Shown here piece after piece: positions 41,330 through 49,625 of a stretch of 64,000 nt of DNA. The DNA is taken from the NCBI GenBank assembly GCA_031411495.1, contig JANOBD010000043.1:39088-103087 (forward strand), written 5' to 3'. The stretch's first letter is position 1, and each line of letters starts with the position of its first letter. Source of the stretch: JANOBD01 sp031411495. GTDB taxonomy: Bacteria; Planctomycetota; Phycisphaerae; Tepidisphaerales; Tepidisphaeraceae. Under the pieces are notes generated by a model. It saw only the letters and a list, made by a program, of their open reading frames with translations. It did not search any database and was not told the origin of the DNA. Position numbers and translations under genes: made by a program.

Positions 41330-43219
41330 ATGCGGAATGCACTGCCGGTCTGGACCCCACTGCTCGTTCTTCTCTACCTGACTGCCTCGAGCTTCGCCCA
41401 GCCGCGCGTCCGCGCGAAGGCCGAGCTCTATTTCGACACCGAAACGCTCAAGCCCGGTCAACAGGGAATTGCCGCAGTCGTGGTCGAGGTCGAACCCGGA
41501 CATCACGCTCAATCGAGCCAGCCACTCGACGAGAGCCTGATCCCTTTCGAGGCGAAGCTGACGGCGGATCGGGACATCAAGATTGACCTGCCGCTCTATC
41601 CACCCCCCGAGCTGATCGACGTGCCCGCGCTCGGCGGAAGGCTGACCGTTTACTCAGGCCAGTTTGTCACGTTTGTCCCATTCACGGTGCCCAACGATGC
41701 CAAGCCGGGAGACGTGGCGTTCACCGTGAAGGCGGGCATGCAGATCTGCGACGATCAGACCTGCGACCCGCCGGGCACGCTGACGGTCAAGAAGACGATG
41801 TCCCTCTCGGCCGACGCGCCAACCAGGTCGACCAACACGGAACTCTTTGCCCGGTTCGACCCGCTGAAGTGGCTCAACAAGCACGAGGTCGTCGTCGGCG
41901 CGACGACAGCGCCGGCCGCTGCCGCGACCGTCGGCTGGATTCCCTACAGCGATGCCGAACTCGCCCGGCTCCGAGCCGGGAATACGCCGGTGATCGTCAA
42001 GTTCACGGCGGCATGGTGCGTGAACTGTCACGTCGTCGAGCGACGCGTCTTCGGCGACCGCGTGACACTGGATGAACTCGAGAAGCGCGGCATCCCGCTC
42101 GTGAAAGTCGATCTGACGCAGGATGGCGCGCCCGGAAGTGAATTGCTCGCAGCGCTTAATCCATCCCGCAGCATCCCGTTCACAGCCGTCTACTTCCCGG
42201 GCAAAGCGGAGCCGGCGAAACTCACCGGCATTTATTCTTCCGCCGATCTACTTGCGGCGATCGACGATGGCGGGAAGACCGTCACGTCAACGACGACGAT
42301 CTTCGGCTACGAGCTGCGCACCGCGCCGCTGGCGATAAAGCTGCTCGTCGCGATCGGCGTAGGCGTGCTGCTCAATGCGGTCCCGTGCGTGTTGCCCGTG
42401 TTGCCCTTGAAGGCGATGAGCTTTTATGAAGACGCGAATCATTCGCGATCGCGGTCGATGCTGTTCGGGCTGCTCTTTTCGGCCGGGATCGTCGTCACCT
42501 TCGGCGCGCTGGCGCTGTTTGTGATCAGCCAGAACGCGCTGTGGGGCAAGTTCATCAGCCATCCGATCACGGCAGGCATTCTCTCGCTGGTGTTGCTGGC
42601 CGCCGCGGCACAGGCGTTCGGGCTCTTTGAAATCGTTCTGCCGCGGTCGGTGACGAACCTCGAGCGCTATGCCGATGCGTCCGCGTTCACCTCCGGATCC
42701 ACCCTCGAGTACGGCAAAGGCGCGCCGCCCCGATACGGCGCCAAGCTCCTGGCGAACTTTGCCAGCGGGATGTTGATCGCCGTGCTGTCGACGCCTTGTA
42801 CGATCGGCGTCTTCGCCGCGGTGATCGCCGTAGCCATCACCGCCGGCTCGTTCGTCGGATCGATGATCCTGTGCTTCGTCGGGATTGGAATGGCGCTGCC
42901 CTGGTTCATCCTCAGCGCGTTCCCCGAGGCGACGCGTCGGTTCCCGCGGACCGGGCCCTGGCCGGCGGTGGTGAAGCAGATGATGGCGTTCCTGCTGATC
43001 GCGACCGCGATCTTCTTCGCCGCCCCGCTGCTGCCGGCCGCGTTCCGCGAGCGCGGCTTGTGGTGGCTGATCTTCGCATGCGTCGCCGCGAGCGCCGGGT
43101 TCCTGCTCGTACGGACCGTTCAGATCGCGCCGCGTGCACGCCCGGTACTGATCTCTTCAATCATCTCACTCGTGCTGGTCGGCCTCGGGTTGTGGGGAAC
43201 GCTTGCGCTCACGGCGTAA
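41330..43219 (+). CDS. DsbD-like thiol:disulfide interchange protein with permuted domain order
   Basis: The 629-residue protein has a signal peptide ('VWTPLLVLLYLTASSFAQ'). An N-terminal periplasmic DsbD-alpha-like domain has the disulfide pair in 'QICDDQTCDPPGT' (about 140-152). A thioredoxin domain with 'AAWCVNCHVVERRVF' (Cys230/Cys233) follows. An eight-helix DsbD-beta core contains 'LLNAVPCVLPVLPLKAMSFY' and 'STPCTIGVF', the two membrane cysteines. E. coli DsbD is alpha-beta-gamma; here the thioredoxin part comes before the membrane part. It should carry reducing power across the membrane for cytochrome c maturation or disulfide repair. Confidence 0.88.
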   Translation: MRNALPVWTPLLVLLYLTASSFAQPRVRAKAELYFDTETLKPGQQGIAAVVVEVEPGHHAQSSQPLDESLIPFEAKLTADRDIKIDLPLYPPPELIDVPALGGRLTVYSGQFVTFVPFTVPNDAKPGDVAFTVKAGMQICDDQTCDPPGTLTVKKTMSLSADAPTRSTNTELFARFDPLKWLNKHEVVVGATTAPAAAATVGWIPYSDAELARLRAGNTPVIVKFTAAWCVNCHVVERRVFGDRVTLDELEKRGIPLVKVDLTQDGAPGSELLAALNPSRSIPFTAVYFPGKAEPAKLTGIYSSADLLAAIDDGGKTVTSTTTIFGYELRTAPLAIKLLVAIGVGVLLNAVPCVLPVLPLKAMSFYEDANHSRSRSMLFGLLFSAGIVVTFGALALFVISQNALWGKFISHPITAGILSLVLLAAAAQAFGLFEIVLPRSVTNLERYADASAFTSGSTLEYGKGAPPRYGAKLLANFASGMLIAVLSTPCTIGVFAAVIAVAITAGSFVGSMILCFVGIGMALPWFILSAFPEATRRFPRTGPWPAVVKQMMAFLLIATAIFFAAPLLPAAFRERGLWWLIFACVAASAGFLLVRTVQIAPRARPVLISSIISLVLVGLGLWGTLALTA

Positions 43220-43236
43220 CAGTATGGCGGCTCAAA

Positions 43237-44640
43237 TCAGTGCGAGCCGACGGTCTGGTACTTCACCTTGTCGAACGCATCGGCCTGCGCCTGCCTGCGC
43301 GGGTCGGTGGCGGCGATGATCTCGCTGACGCCGTGCTGGTTGAAGCCCTTGAAGCCGTCGTTGCGCTCCAGGTTTTCCAGATGGCTGCCGATTGCGCCGT
43401 CCTTGCGGAACGTCTCGGCCTGGGCGTCGGTGATGAGTTTCTTTTCGAGCAGCCGTGCGATGCGCTTCTCTGCCACCTTCCAGCGTTCCCCTTCCGTGAA
43501 GGCCTGGCGGAGATAGGCGAAGTCGGTGAACGGCTTCATCGTGCGGATGCCGTGCTCTTTCTCGAGCTGTTCCTTGAGGGCATCGAAGTCGAACATGCAT
43601 TCGAGGTGGTGCATGCCGGCTTGCAGGAACGCCTCGCCGTGCAGGCCGCACCAGAGGCCGACCGTGCCGAGCGCATCCTTGGGCTTGAGCCCGTCGTGCG
43701 AGAAATCGCCCATCAGTTCTTCGGCGCTCAGGTCGACATCGTTGAAGGTGATGATCCGCGTGACCGGCTGCTCCATCACTTGCGCTCCCCAGCCCGCATC
43801 CTTGCCGGCATAGAAGCGTTCACGGCAGAAGAGCCCGAGCTTTTCCCAGATCGCGACGAGATCCTTGAAGCTCTCCCGGCTGGAGCGATACGTGTGGTGA
43901 TCGTGATTCGCCCAACCGATGCCGAGCTTGTCCTGCCTCGCCTTCTGCGCGCGGGCGGCACGGTTACGTTTCGTCCAGTAGTCGCGCTCGGCGGCGAAGA
44001 AGCGGTCACAGGCGTAGTCTCGGCCGATTTTGGCGATGGCCTCATCGACGAGCCTGCTCGCAATTTGGAATCCCTCGGCTTCATCGACATCGCGCGGGCG
44101 GGTGCGGAAGGCGTCGTATACGTCTAGAACATCCTCGGCAGACGGCGAGGCTTCCTCTGCAAAACTCCGCATACCGTGTCGCTCGACTACCGCGAGGCTC
44201 GCGGTTGGCGACGACTCGATTTCGGCATAGCGATGTTTCGCCCAAGGTCGCCCGTGAATACTGCGGCTGATGTCGTTGGCTGCGAGAAAATCGGCGACAA
44301 ATTCCACTTTGAGTTCAGCGCCAACGAAGCCTGCAGGCTTGTTCTTATCAAACAGAACCGTCGGGAACATTCCCTTGTCATTGTCGTACACCGAAGCACT
44401 GACCTTCGACGGGGTCCAGCCCGCTTCCACCGCGGCCGCAAGTCTTCGCTCGTCGTTGCCGAGGACGACCGTGTCGATCAGGTCATAAAAGCGGTTGCCC
44501 GTCTCGGTGTAGAGACGTTGGGCGAATTGTGCGGCCCAGGGGAGACTGGTGGTCACCGCATTAGACGACTCGATCACGAACTTGCCAGCCGCCGGCTGGG
44601 TTTCCCACTGGTAGGCGAGCAATGCGTTGACGCTGGACAT
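43237..44640 (-). CDS. Unassigned 467-aa protein, possibly VOC/DUF1338-like, next to lysine-degradation genes
   Basis: The start has GAGAGG upstream. There is no signal peptide or membrane segment. Residues 245-254 read 'NHDHHTYRSS', which resembles the 'DHxxxR' metal-site motif of the DUF1338 (2-oxoadipate dioxygenase/decarboxylase) and VOC folds. 'FVGAELKVEFVADFLAANDI' (105-124) resembles the later 'ELxVDxLS' motif of that family. The order is reversed compared with known members, so the match is weak. The divergent neighbours are saccharopine dehydrogenase and aminoadipate-semialdehyde dehydrogenase, which would make the precursor of that enzyme's substrate. The family assignment is a hypothesis only. 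Confidence 0.7.
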   Translation of the reverse strand: MSSVNALLAYQWETQPAAGKFVIESSNAVTTSLPWAAQFAQRLYTETGNRFYDLIDTVVLGNDERRLAAAVEAGWTPSKVSASVYDNDKGMFPTVLFDKNKPAGFVGAELKVEFVADFLAANDISRSIHGRPWAKHRYAEIESSPTASLAVVERHGMRSFAEEASPSAEDVLDVYDAFRTRPRDVDEAEGFQIASRLVDEAIAKIGRDYACDRFFAAERDYWTKRNRAARAQKARQDKLGIGWANHDHHTYRSSRESFKDLVAIWEKLGLFCRERFYAGKDAGWGAQVMEQPVTRIITFNDVDLSAEELMGDFSHDGLKPKDALGTVGLWCGLHGEAFLQAGMHHLECMFDFDALKEQLEKEHGIRTMKPFTDFAYLRQAFTEGERWKVAEKRIARLLEKKLITDAQAETFRKDGAIGSHLENLERNDGFKGFNQHGVSEIIAATDPRRQAQADAFDKVKYQTVGSH

Positions 44641-44727
44641 GAGAGGCCTCTCTTTTGCGGATGAATCGCGACGGAGAACATGTTATTCTATAATTCTACA
44701 GTTGCCAGTTCATTTTCGTGAGGCCCT

Positions 44728-45816
44728 ATGCACCCAACGCTCCTGATCGGCGCCGGCAAAATCGGATCGGCCGTCGCCAAATTTCTCGCCGACACCAAAG
44801 AGTTTGATGTCCTGGTTGCGGATGTCGACGCGGCATCGCTGCAGCGCACGGCCGCCCACGCGAACGTGAAGACGGCCGTCGTCGACGTGATGAACGCCGA
44901 CGAACTCGCGAAAGTGATGAAAGGCCGCAAATCGGTCCTGTCGGCGGTGAGTTTCGCGCAGAATCCGTCGATCGCCCGCGGCGCGCTCGAACACGGCCTC
45001 TCGTATTTCGATCTCACCGAAGACGTCGAGACGACGCGCATCGTCCGCGGCCTGTCCGACAAAGCCAAGCCCGGCCAGATCTTCATGCCCCAGTGTGGCC
45101 TGGCGCCGGGATTCGTCTCCATCGCCGCGAACGCGCTCGCAGAGAAGTTCGATACGCTCAGCGAAGTCCGGCTTCGCGTCGGCGCGCTGCCCGTCTTCCC
45201 CACCAACGAGATGAAGTACAACCTCACGTGGAGCACCGACGGCCTGATCAACGAGTACGGCAACCCGTGCGAAGCGATCCACGAAGGCAAGCTGATCGAA
45301 GTGCTGCCGCTGGAGGGCCTGGAGCACTTTTCCCTCGACGGCGTCGATTACGAAGCCTTCAACACATCCGGCGGCGTCGGCACGTTGGCCGAGACGCTTC
45401 AAGGCAAATGCAACACGCTTAACTACAAGACGGTTCGCTATCGCGGGCATCGCGACCTGATCAAGTTCCTCATGTTCGAGCTGCACATGAACGAGCATCG
45501 CGCCCAATTGAAGGAAATCCTCGAGCGTGCCGTGCCGATGACGCCGCAGGATGTGGTGCTGATCTTCTGCACGGTCAAAGGCACGCGCGAGGGACGCTAC
45601 TATGAGATGACGGATGCGCGAAAGGTCTACGCCGGCGACTTCCGCGGGCAGACGGCCAGCGCGATCCAGATCACGACGGCATCAGCGCTGTGCGCCGTGC
45701 TCGACCTGCACGTGAGCGGCAAACTGCCGACGCAGGGATTCGTGAAGCAGGAGCAAGTCTCGCTGAAGGATTTCCTCGCGAATCGCTTTGGCTGTTCGTA
45801 CGACGTAAAGAAGTAA
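44728..45816 (+). CDS. Saccharopine dehydrogenase family protein
   Basis: The 362-residue protein follows GAGG. It has the N-terminal Rossmann loop 'LLIGAGKIGSAVAKFL' (5-20), 'DVDAASL' binding NAD(P) ribose, 'SAVSFAQNPSIARGALEHGL' and the family-typical 'PQCGLAPGFVSIAANALAEK'. It probably oxidises saccharopine to aminoadipate semialdehyde and glutamate. The aldehyde dehydrogenase downstream (63-base gap with two hairpins) acts on the semialdehyde. No lysine-ketoglutarate reductase is nearby, so step one is encoded elsewhere or this enzyme uses another amine. Confidence 0.9.
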   Translation: MHPTLLIGAGKIGSAVAKFLADTKEFDVLVADVDAASLQRTAAHANVKTAVVDVMNADELAKVMKGRKSVLSAVSFAQNPSIARGALEHGLSYFDLTEDVETTRIVRGLSDKAKPGQIFMPQCGLAPGFVSIAANALAEKFDTLSEVRLRVGALPVFPTNEMKYNLTWSTDGLINEYGNPCEAIHEGKLIEVLPLEGLEHFSLDGVDYEAFNTSGGVGTLAETLQGKCNTLNYKTVRYRGHRDLIKFLMFELHMNEHRAQLKEILERAVPMTPQDVVLIFCTVKGTREGRYYEMTDARKVYAGDFRGQTASAIQITTASALCAVLDLHVSGKLPTQGFVKQEQVSLKDFLANRFGCSYDVKK

Positions 45817-45827
45817 TTACAAAGTAG

Positions 45828-45867
45828 CATGAGCGTCCCGCTCATGGTCAGGACCGGACGGTCCTGA
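45828..45867. repeat. Twin hairpin repeat between the two lysine-degradation genes (type E)
   Basis: CATGAGCG-TCC-CGCTCATG (45828-45846) and TCAGGACC-GGAC-GGTCCTGA (45848-45867) are two perfect 8-bp hairpins back to back in a 63-base gap. The same GAGCGTCCCG core recurs at 51351. The hairpins could set mRNA stability or the ratio of the two products. Confidence 0.7.
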
Positions 45868-45879
45868 TACGGAGAGACA

Positions 45880-47427
45880 ATGTTCACGAATTTCGGCATC
45901 GAGAAAACTCACGCGGCGACGGCGATTGGGTCACAATGGATCGACGGCAATGGCGCTGCCATTTCCGCCCGCTCACCGATCGATGGCTCAGTGAACTGCA
46001 CGATCGCCAGCGCGTCGCCCGCCGACGTCGATCGCGCGATCGATGAAGCACACAAGGCGTTCCTCAAACTCCGAGTCATCCCCGCGCCTCACCGCGGCGA
46101 ACTCGTCCGACGCATCGGCATGAAACTCCGCGAGCGCAAGAAGGAACTGGCCGACCTCGTCACGCTTGAGGCGGGCAAGATCACATCCGAATCGCTCGGC
46201 GAAGTGCAGGAGATGATCGACATCTGCGACTTCGCCGTCGGGCTGTCGCGCCAACTCCACGGCCTGACGATCGCCAGCGAGCGGCCCGGCCACCGCATGA
46301 TGGAACAGTGGCATCCGCTGGGCGTCGTCGGCGTCATCAGCGCATTTAACTTCCCCGTGGCCGTCTGGGCGTGGAACGCGATGCTCGCGATCGTCTGCGG
46401 CAACAGCGTCGCCTGGAAGCCCTCCGAAAAGACGCCGCTCACCGCGATCGCCACGCACAAGATCGCCATCGACGCGGTCCGCGAATCGAAAGACTTGAAG
46501 ATCCCGGAAGAGGTCCTCGCGCTCGTCATCGGCGGCCGCGACGTGGGCGAGCGGCTCGCCGCTTCGCCGAAGGTGCCGCTGCTCAGCGCGACCGGTTCCA
46601 CGCGCATGGGCCGCGAGGTCGGCAAGGCCGTCGCGGCACGGTTCGGCAAATCGATCCTCGAACTCGGCGGCAACAACGCCATGATCGTCGCGCCGAGTGC
46701 CGATCTCGAAATGGCCTTCCGCGCCATCACCTTCGCCGCGTTCGGCACAGCCGGCCAGCGCTGCACGACGCTGCGCCGACTGATCGTTCACGAGAACGTT
46801 TACAATCAACTCATCTCGCGCATCAAGACGATCACGGGAAAACTGAAAGTCGGCGACCCGCGCGAGGCGGGCGTCCTGCTCGGGCCGCTCATCGACAAAG
46901 CGAGCTTTGATGGAATGCAGAGCGCGCTCAAGGACGCGCATTTAGCCGCCCCGCTTGCGGGGCGCTCGGTGGCGATCACAGGTGGCGACCGCGTACACAT
47001 CAACGGGAACAGTGACTCGTTCTACGTCCGCCCTGCCATCGTCGAAGGCTTGAAAGCAGATGCACCCGTCGTCCAGCACGAAACCTTCGCCCCTATCCTT
47101 TACGTCTTCAAATACAAGACGTTCGACGAAGCGATCGCGATCCAGAACGGCGTGCCGCAGGGACTCTCCAGCGCGATCTTCACCACCGACGTCCGCGAGG
47201 CCGAACTGTTCATGAGCCCCGCCGGCAGCGACTGCGGCATCGCCAACGTGAACATCGGCACCAGCGGCGCTGAAATCGGCGGCGCGTTCGGCGGCGAGAA
47301 AGAAACCGGCGGCGGCCGCGAGTCTGGCTCTGACGCTTGGAAAGCCTACATGCGCCGCACCACCAACACGATCAACTACTCGAAGGAACTGCCGCTGGCG
47401 CAGGGCGTGAACTTCGACGTCGAGTAG
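45880..47427 (+). CDS. L-aminoadipate-semialdehyde dehydrogenase (ALDH7/antiquitin, AmaB-like)
   Basis: The 515-residue protein follows GGAGAGACA. It is an aldehyde dehydrogenase with Glu in 'SILELGGNNAMIV' and the nucleophile Cys in 'GTAGQRCTTLRR'. The C-terminal block ('NVNIGTSGAEIGGAFGGEKE', then 'TGGGRESGSDAWKAYMRR') is specific to the ALDH7A1/AmaB branch, which oxidises alpha-aminoadipate semialdehyde to 2-aminoadipate in lysine breakdown. Residues around 357-363 include a short insert encoded by a perfect palindrome (46947-46964). It is the second gene of an operon with saccharopine dehydrogenase. Confidence 0.94.
   Translation: MFTNFGIEKTHAATAIGSQWIDGNGAAISARSPIDGSVNCTIASASPADVDRAIDEAHKAFLKLRVIPAPHRGELVRRIGMKLRERKKELADLVTLEAGKITSESLGEVQEMIDICDFAVGLSRQLHGLTIASERPGHRMMEQWHPLGVVGVISAFNFPVAVWAWNAMLAIVCGNSVAWKPSEKTPLTAIATHKIAIDAVRESKDLKIPEEVLALVIGGRDVGERLAASPKVPLLSATGSTRMGREVGKAVAARFGKSILELGGNNAMIVAPSADLEMAFRAITFAAFGTAGQRCTTLRRLIVHENVYNQLISRIKTITGKLKVGDPREAGVLLGPLIDKASFDGMQSALKDAHLAAPLAGRSVAITGGDRVHINGNSDSFYVRPAIVEGLKADAPVVQHETFAPILYVFKYKTFDEAIAIQNGVPQGLSSAIFTTDVREAELFMSPAGSDCGIANVNIGTSGAEIGGAFGGEKETGGGRESGSDAWKAYMRRTTNTINYSKELPLAQGVNFDVE
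46947..46964. repeat. Perfect 8-bp hairpin inside the ALDH gene
   Basis: CGCCCCGC-TT-GCGGGGCG encodes part of 'LAAPLAGRS', a loop where close ALDH7 proteins appear about seven residues shorter. It is a second, smaller case of a hairpin in coding sequence. Confidence 0.55.
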
Positions 47428-47430
47428 GAT

Positions 47431-47577
47431 GAAATGACGAATGTCGAAATTCGAATGACGAGAGAATTTTGAACGAGACAATGACGGAATGATGAAACGG
47501 GCAAGCAGCGACTGTTTCGTCATTTTCCTCATTGCTGCATTCGACATTCATTCGTTATTCGAATTTCGGATTTCAAA
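47431..47577. repeat. 147-base nested palindrome of 'GAATGACGAATGTCGAA' words (type B, long form)
   Basis: The left arm (47431-47480) begins AAATGACGAATGTCGAAATT. The right arm (about 47539-47577) begins CATTCGACATTCATTCG and ends GAATTTCGGATTTC, an imperfect reverse complement. A central second palindrome (AATGACGGAATGATGAAAC ... GTTTCGTCATTTTCCTCATT) is nested inside. The whole gap between the ALDH and toprim genes is this element. Confidence 0.82.
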
Positions 47578-47580
47578 TCC

Positions 47581-48249
47581 ATGTTCTCTCCGCCTCAGCC
47601 TTTGAAACTCGTCGATTGCCTCTCTCACGGAAGCGACTCGCGCGCCGAGCTCTTTATCGTTGAGGGCGACTCCGCCTCGCTCTCGGTCTGCACGCTGCGC
47701 GACCCGAGCTTCCAAGCGGTCCTGCCGATGCAGGGCAAGCCGATGAACACGCTCAAATCACGCGAAGATCGCGTCAAAGCAGACCCGTTCTTCGCCGCAC
47801 TCATCGATGCGCTCGGAACCGATCTCGGCGACTACTGCCACGTCGAATCGCTGCGCTATCGACAAGTCGTCCTGCTCTTCGATCCCGATGCCGACGGCAT
47901 TCACAGCTCGACGCTCATGCTCCTGTTCTTCTACCGCTGGATGAAGCCCCTCATCGACGCGGGCCGGCTGATGATCGTTCGCGCGCCGATGATGGAGATC
48001 GTGGCGGATGAGATGAGCGGCGAACTTCTCGCCTACTCCGAAGAGGATGGCGACCGGCTCTGCCGCGACGCGACCGGACAACGCAAGCCGGGCTACTCGA
48101 AAAAGCGATTCCGCGGGCTCGCGAGCTTCGATGCCGATCTGCTCACCCGTTGCTGCATCGACCCGAGGACGCGGAGAATCTCGCGACTCACGATTCGCGA
48201 TGCCGAGGAATCGATTCGGATCATGGCCGCATTCGGGGCGGAGCTGTAA
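47581..48249 (+). CDS. Stand-alone toprim-domain protein related to GyrB/ParE
   Basis: The 222-residue protein matches only the toprim region of type II topoisomerase B subunits: 'AELFIVEGDSASLS' (catalytic Glu), 'VLPMQGKPMNTLK', 'LGTDLGDYCHVESLRYRQVV' and 'DPDADGIHSSTLMLLFFYRW' (the DxDxD metal site). There is no GHKL ATPase domain, transducer or GyrA-binding tail. The metal-binding residues are retained, so it may cut or process DNA by another route. It is not a fragment within an intact gyrase gene here. The start follows directly on the repeat at 47431-47577, and no ribosome site is obvious. Confidence 0.85.
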   Translation: MFSPPQPLKLVDCLSHGSDSRAELFIVEGDSASLSVCTLRDPSFQAVLPMQGKPMNTLKSREDRVKADPFFAALIDALGTDLGDYCHVESLRYRQVVLLFDPDADGIHSSTLMLLFFYRWMKPLIDAGRLMIVRAPMMEIVADEMSGELLAYSEEDGDRLCRDATGQRKPGYSKKRFRGLASFDADLLTRCCIDPRTRRISRLTIRDAEESIRIMAAFGAEL

Positions 48250-48401
48250 TGCGCCGGCTGCCTGCGTGAGTCTCAGCGTCCCGCGCGACATCCGAACGCT
48301 ACCGTCCACGTTTCGTGCGGATATCGGCCTCGCAGCGGAACGAGTTACGCCTGATGCGGGGGTAGGTCTATCTCCGGCGGAATCCGCACGCAAAATAAGC
48401 G

Positions 48402-49205
48402 TCAGGGCGCAACGACTCGGCACTCGCGGTCGATCTGCACGACCTGTCCGTCCTCGATGCAGACCGCCGTAAGCCGCCCGTCCGAGCCAAGCGCGATCGC
48501 GGTGTCAAGGAGCGTGACCATCGGGCCCATCACCGGCATCGCGTCCATCACGCGCATGCTCGCCGGGTAGTTCTGCACCGGCGTATGCCCGAAAAAACCC
48601 GGCCGTTTCCACGGCTTCTCGGCGAGCACCTGATAGTTCTTCCAACGTTCCCAGATCACCCGGTGGTTCATCTCGGCATCGTCGTCAATTCGCTCGTGGA
48701 TGTGCTTATCATCGTTCAGTTCTTCCGGCGGCCAGAACGCGTGGGCGATGAGCGCATCCTTCTCCCCGATGAATACCGGCAAGGCGTGAACGAACTTCGC
48801 GTGGGCCTTGGGGACGGTGACGCGGATCAAGTCGAGAAACGCGGCGCTGGGATCGTCGACAAACTGCTCGATCGCGCGGTTGGTGATTCCGTAGGAAAGC
48901 AGCGTCTCGCGCAGGCCGTGTTTGAGGAACCACGAACAGGCGGTCACGGGGTCAAACGTTTCCTCTTCGCCGCCGAGCCAGTGCTCGTTGAGGATCAGGT
49001 CGAACACGTCGTCGTGGTTGCCGCGGACGAACTTCGCGTTCTTGAGCGTCACCAGCAGATCGAGCACGCGCCGACTTTCAGGGCCGCGGTTGATGTAGTC
49101 GCCGACGAAATAGAACGTCGCTTCGCGGTCGAGCCTGGCGACGACGAGGAGCATCGTCTCCAGCGGAGCGAACATGCCGTGAACATCGCCAATGACCCAA
49201 CGCAT
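48402..49205 (-). CDS. Serine/threonine-type metallophosphatase (calcineurin-like)
   Basis: The protein has 267 residues from ATG 49205; four more are possible from 49217. Metallophosphoesterase motifs are 'VIGDVHG' (4-10), 'FVGDYINRGPES' and 'VRGNHDDVFD', with later His residues ('AHAFWPPEE', 'GHTPVQNYP') completing the two-metal site. Such enzymes remove phosphate from proteins or hydrolyse Ap4A. The conserved 'GDYINRGPES' in place of GDxVDRG with a short C-terminus suggests a PrpA/PrpB- or ApaH-like enzyme. It is convergent with the toprim gene. Confidence 0.92.
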   Translation of the reverse strand: MRWVIGDVHGMFAPLETMLLVVARLDREATFYFVGDYINRGPESRRVLDLLVTLKNAKFVRGNHDDVFDLILNEHWLGGEEETFDPVTACSWFLKHGLRETLLSYGITNRAIEQFVDDPSAAFLDLIRVTVPKAHAKFVHALPVFIGEKDALIAHAFWPPEELNDDKHIHERIDDDAEMNHRVIWERWKNYQVLAEKPWKRPGFFGHTPVQNYPASMRVMDAMPVMGPMVTLLDTAIALGSDGRLTAVCIEDGQVVQIDRECRVVAP

Positions 49206-49264
49206 AGCTCGAAACACTTTCCGTCTGCGACTCCTGGATCATACTATATTGAGAAAGGAGTCAC

Positions 49265-49546
49265 ATGAATCGGTTAACGGACGAAGCGATCAGACGGGGC
49301 CTGGCCTCGGTTACCGGATGGACGATGGGCGACCAGTGCATTCACAAGTCCTTCCGGTTCGCTTCGTATTCCGCCGTGATCGCGTTCGTGAACAAAGTGG
49401 CTCACATCGCCCAGGAGATGAATCATCATCCGGATCTCCTCGTCAGGTACGGCGAAGTGGGCGTGACGTACACCTCCCACGACGCCGGCGGCCTGACGCA
49501 GGCCGATTTCGACGCCGCCCGCGCCGTCGACGCGCTTCGGGCTTGA
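49265..49546 (+). CDS. Pterin-4a-carbinolamine dehydratase (PCD/PhhB) family protein
   Basis: The 93-residue protein follows AAAGGAG. The motif 'EMNHHPDLLVRYGEVGVTYT' has the catalytic His-His pair (E-x-x-H-H-P) of the PCD/DCoH family. It regenerates quinonoid dihydropterin for aromatic amino-acid hydroxylases or acts in cofactor repair. No hydroxylase is in the window. It overlaps no neighbour, and the ABC permease gene begins 79 bases downstream on the same strand. Confidence 0.92.
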   Translation: MNRLTDEAIRRGLASVTGWTMGDQCIHKSFRFASYSAVIAFVNKVAHIAQEMNHHPDLLVRYGEVGVTYTSHDAGGLTQADFDAARAVDALRA

Positions 49547-49625
49547 TGAACATCTCGTGAGGATTGTCACCCCGCGACCGGAAATCCGTATACTCCGCCC
49601 GCGAAAGGGAACGACCTCACCACCC

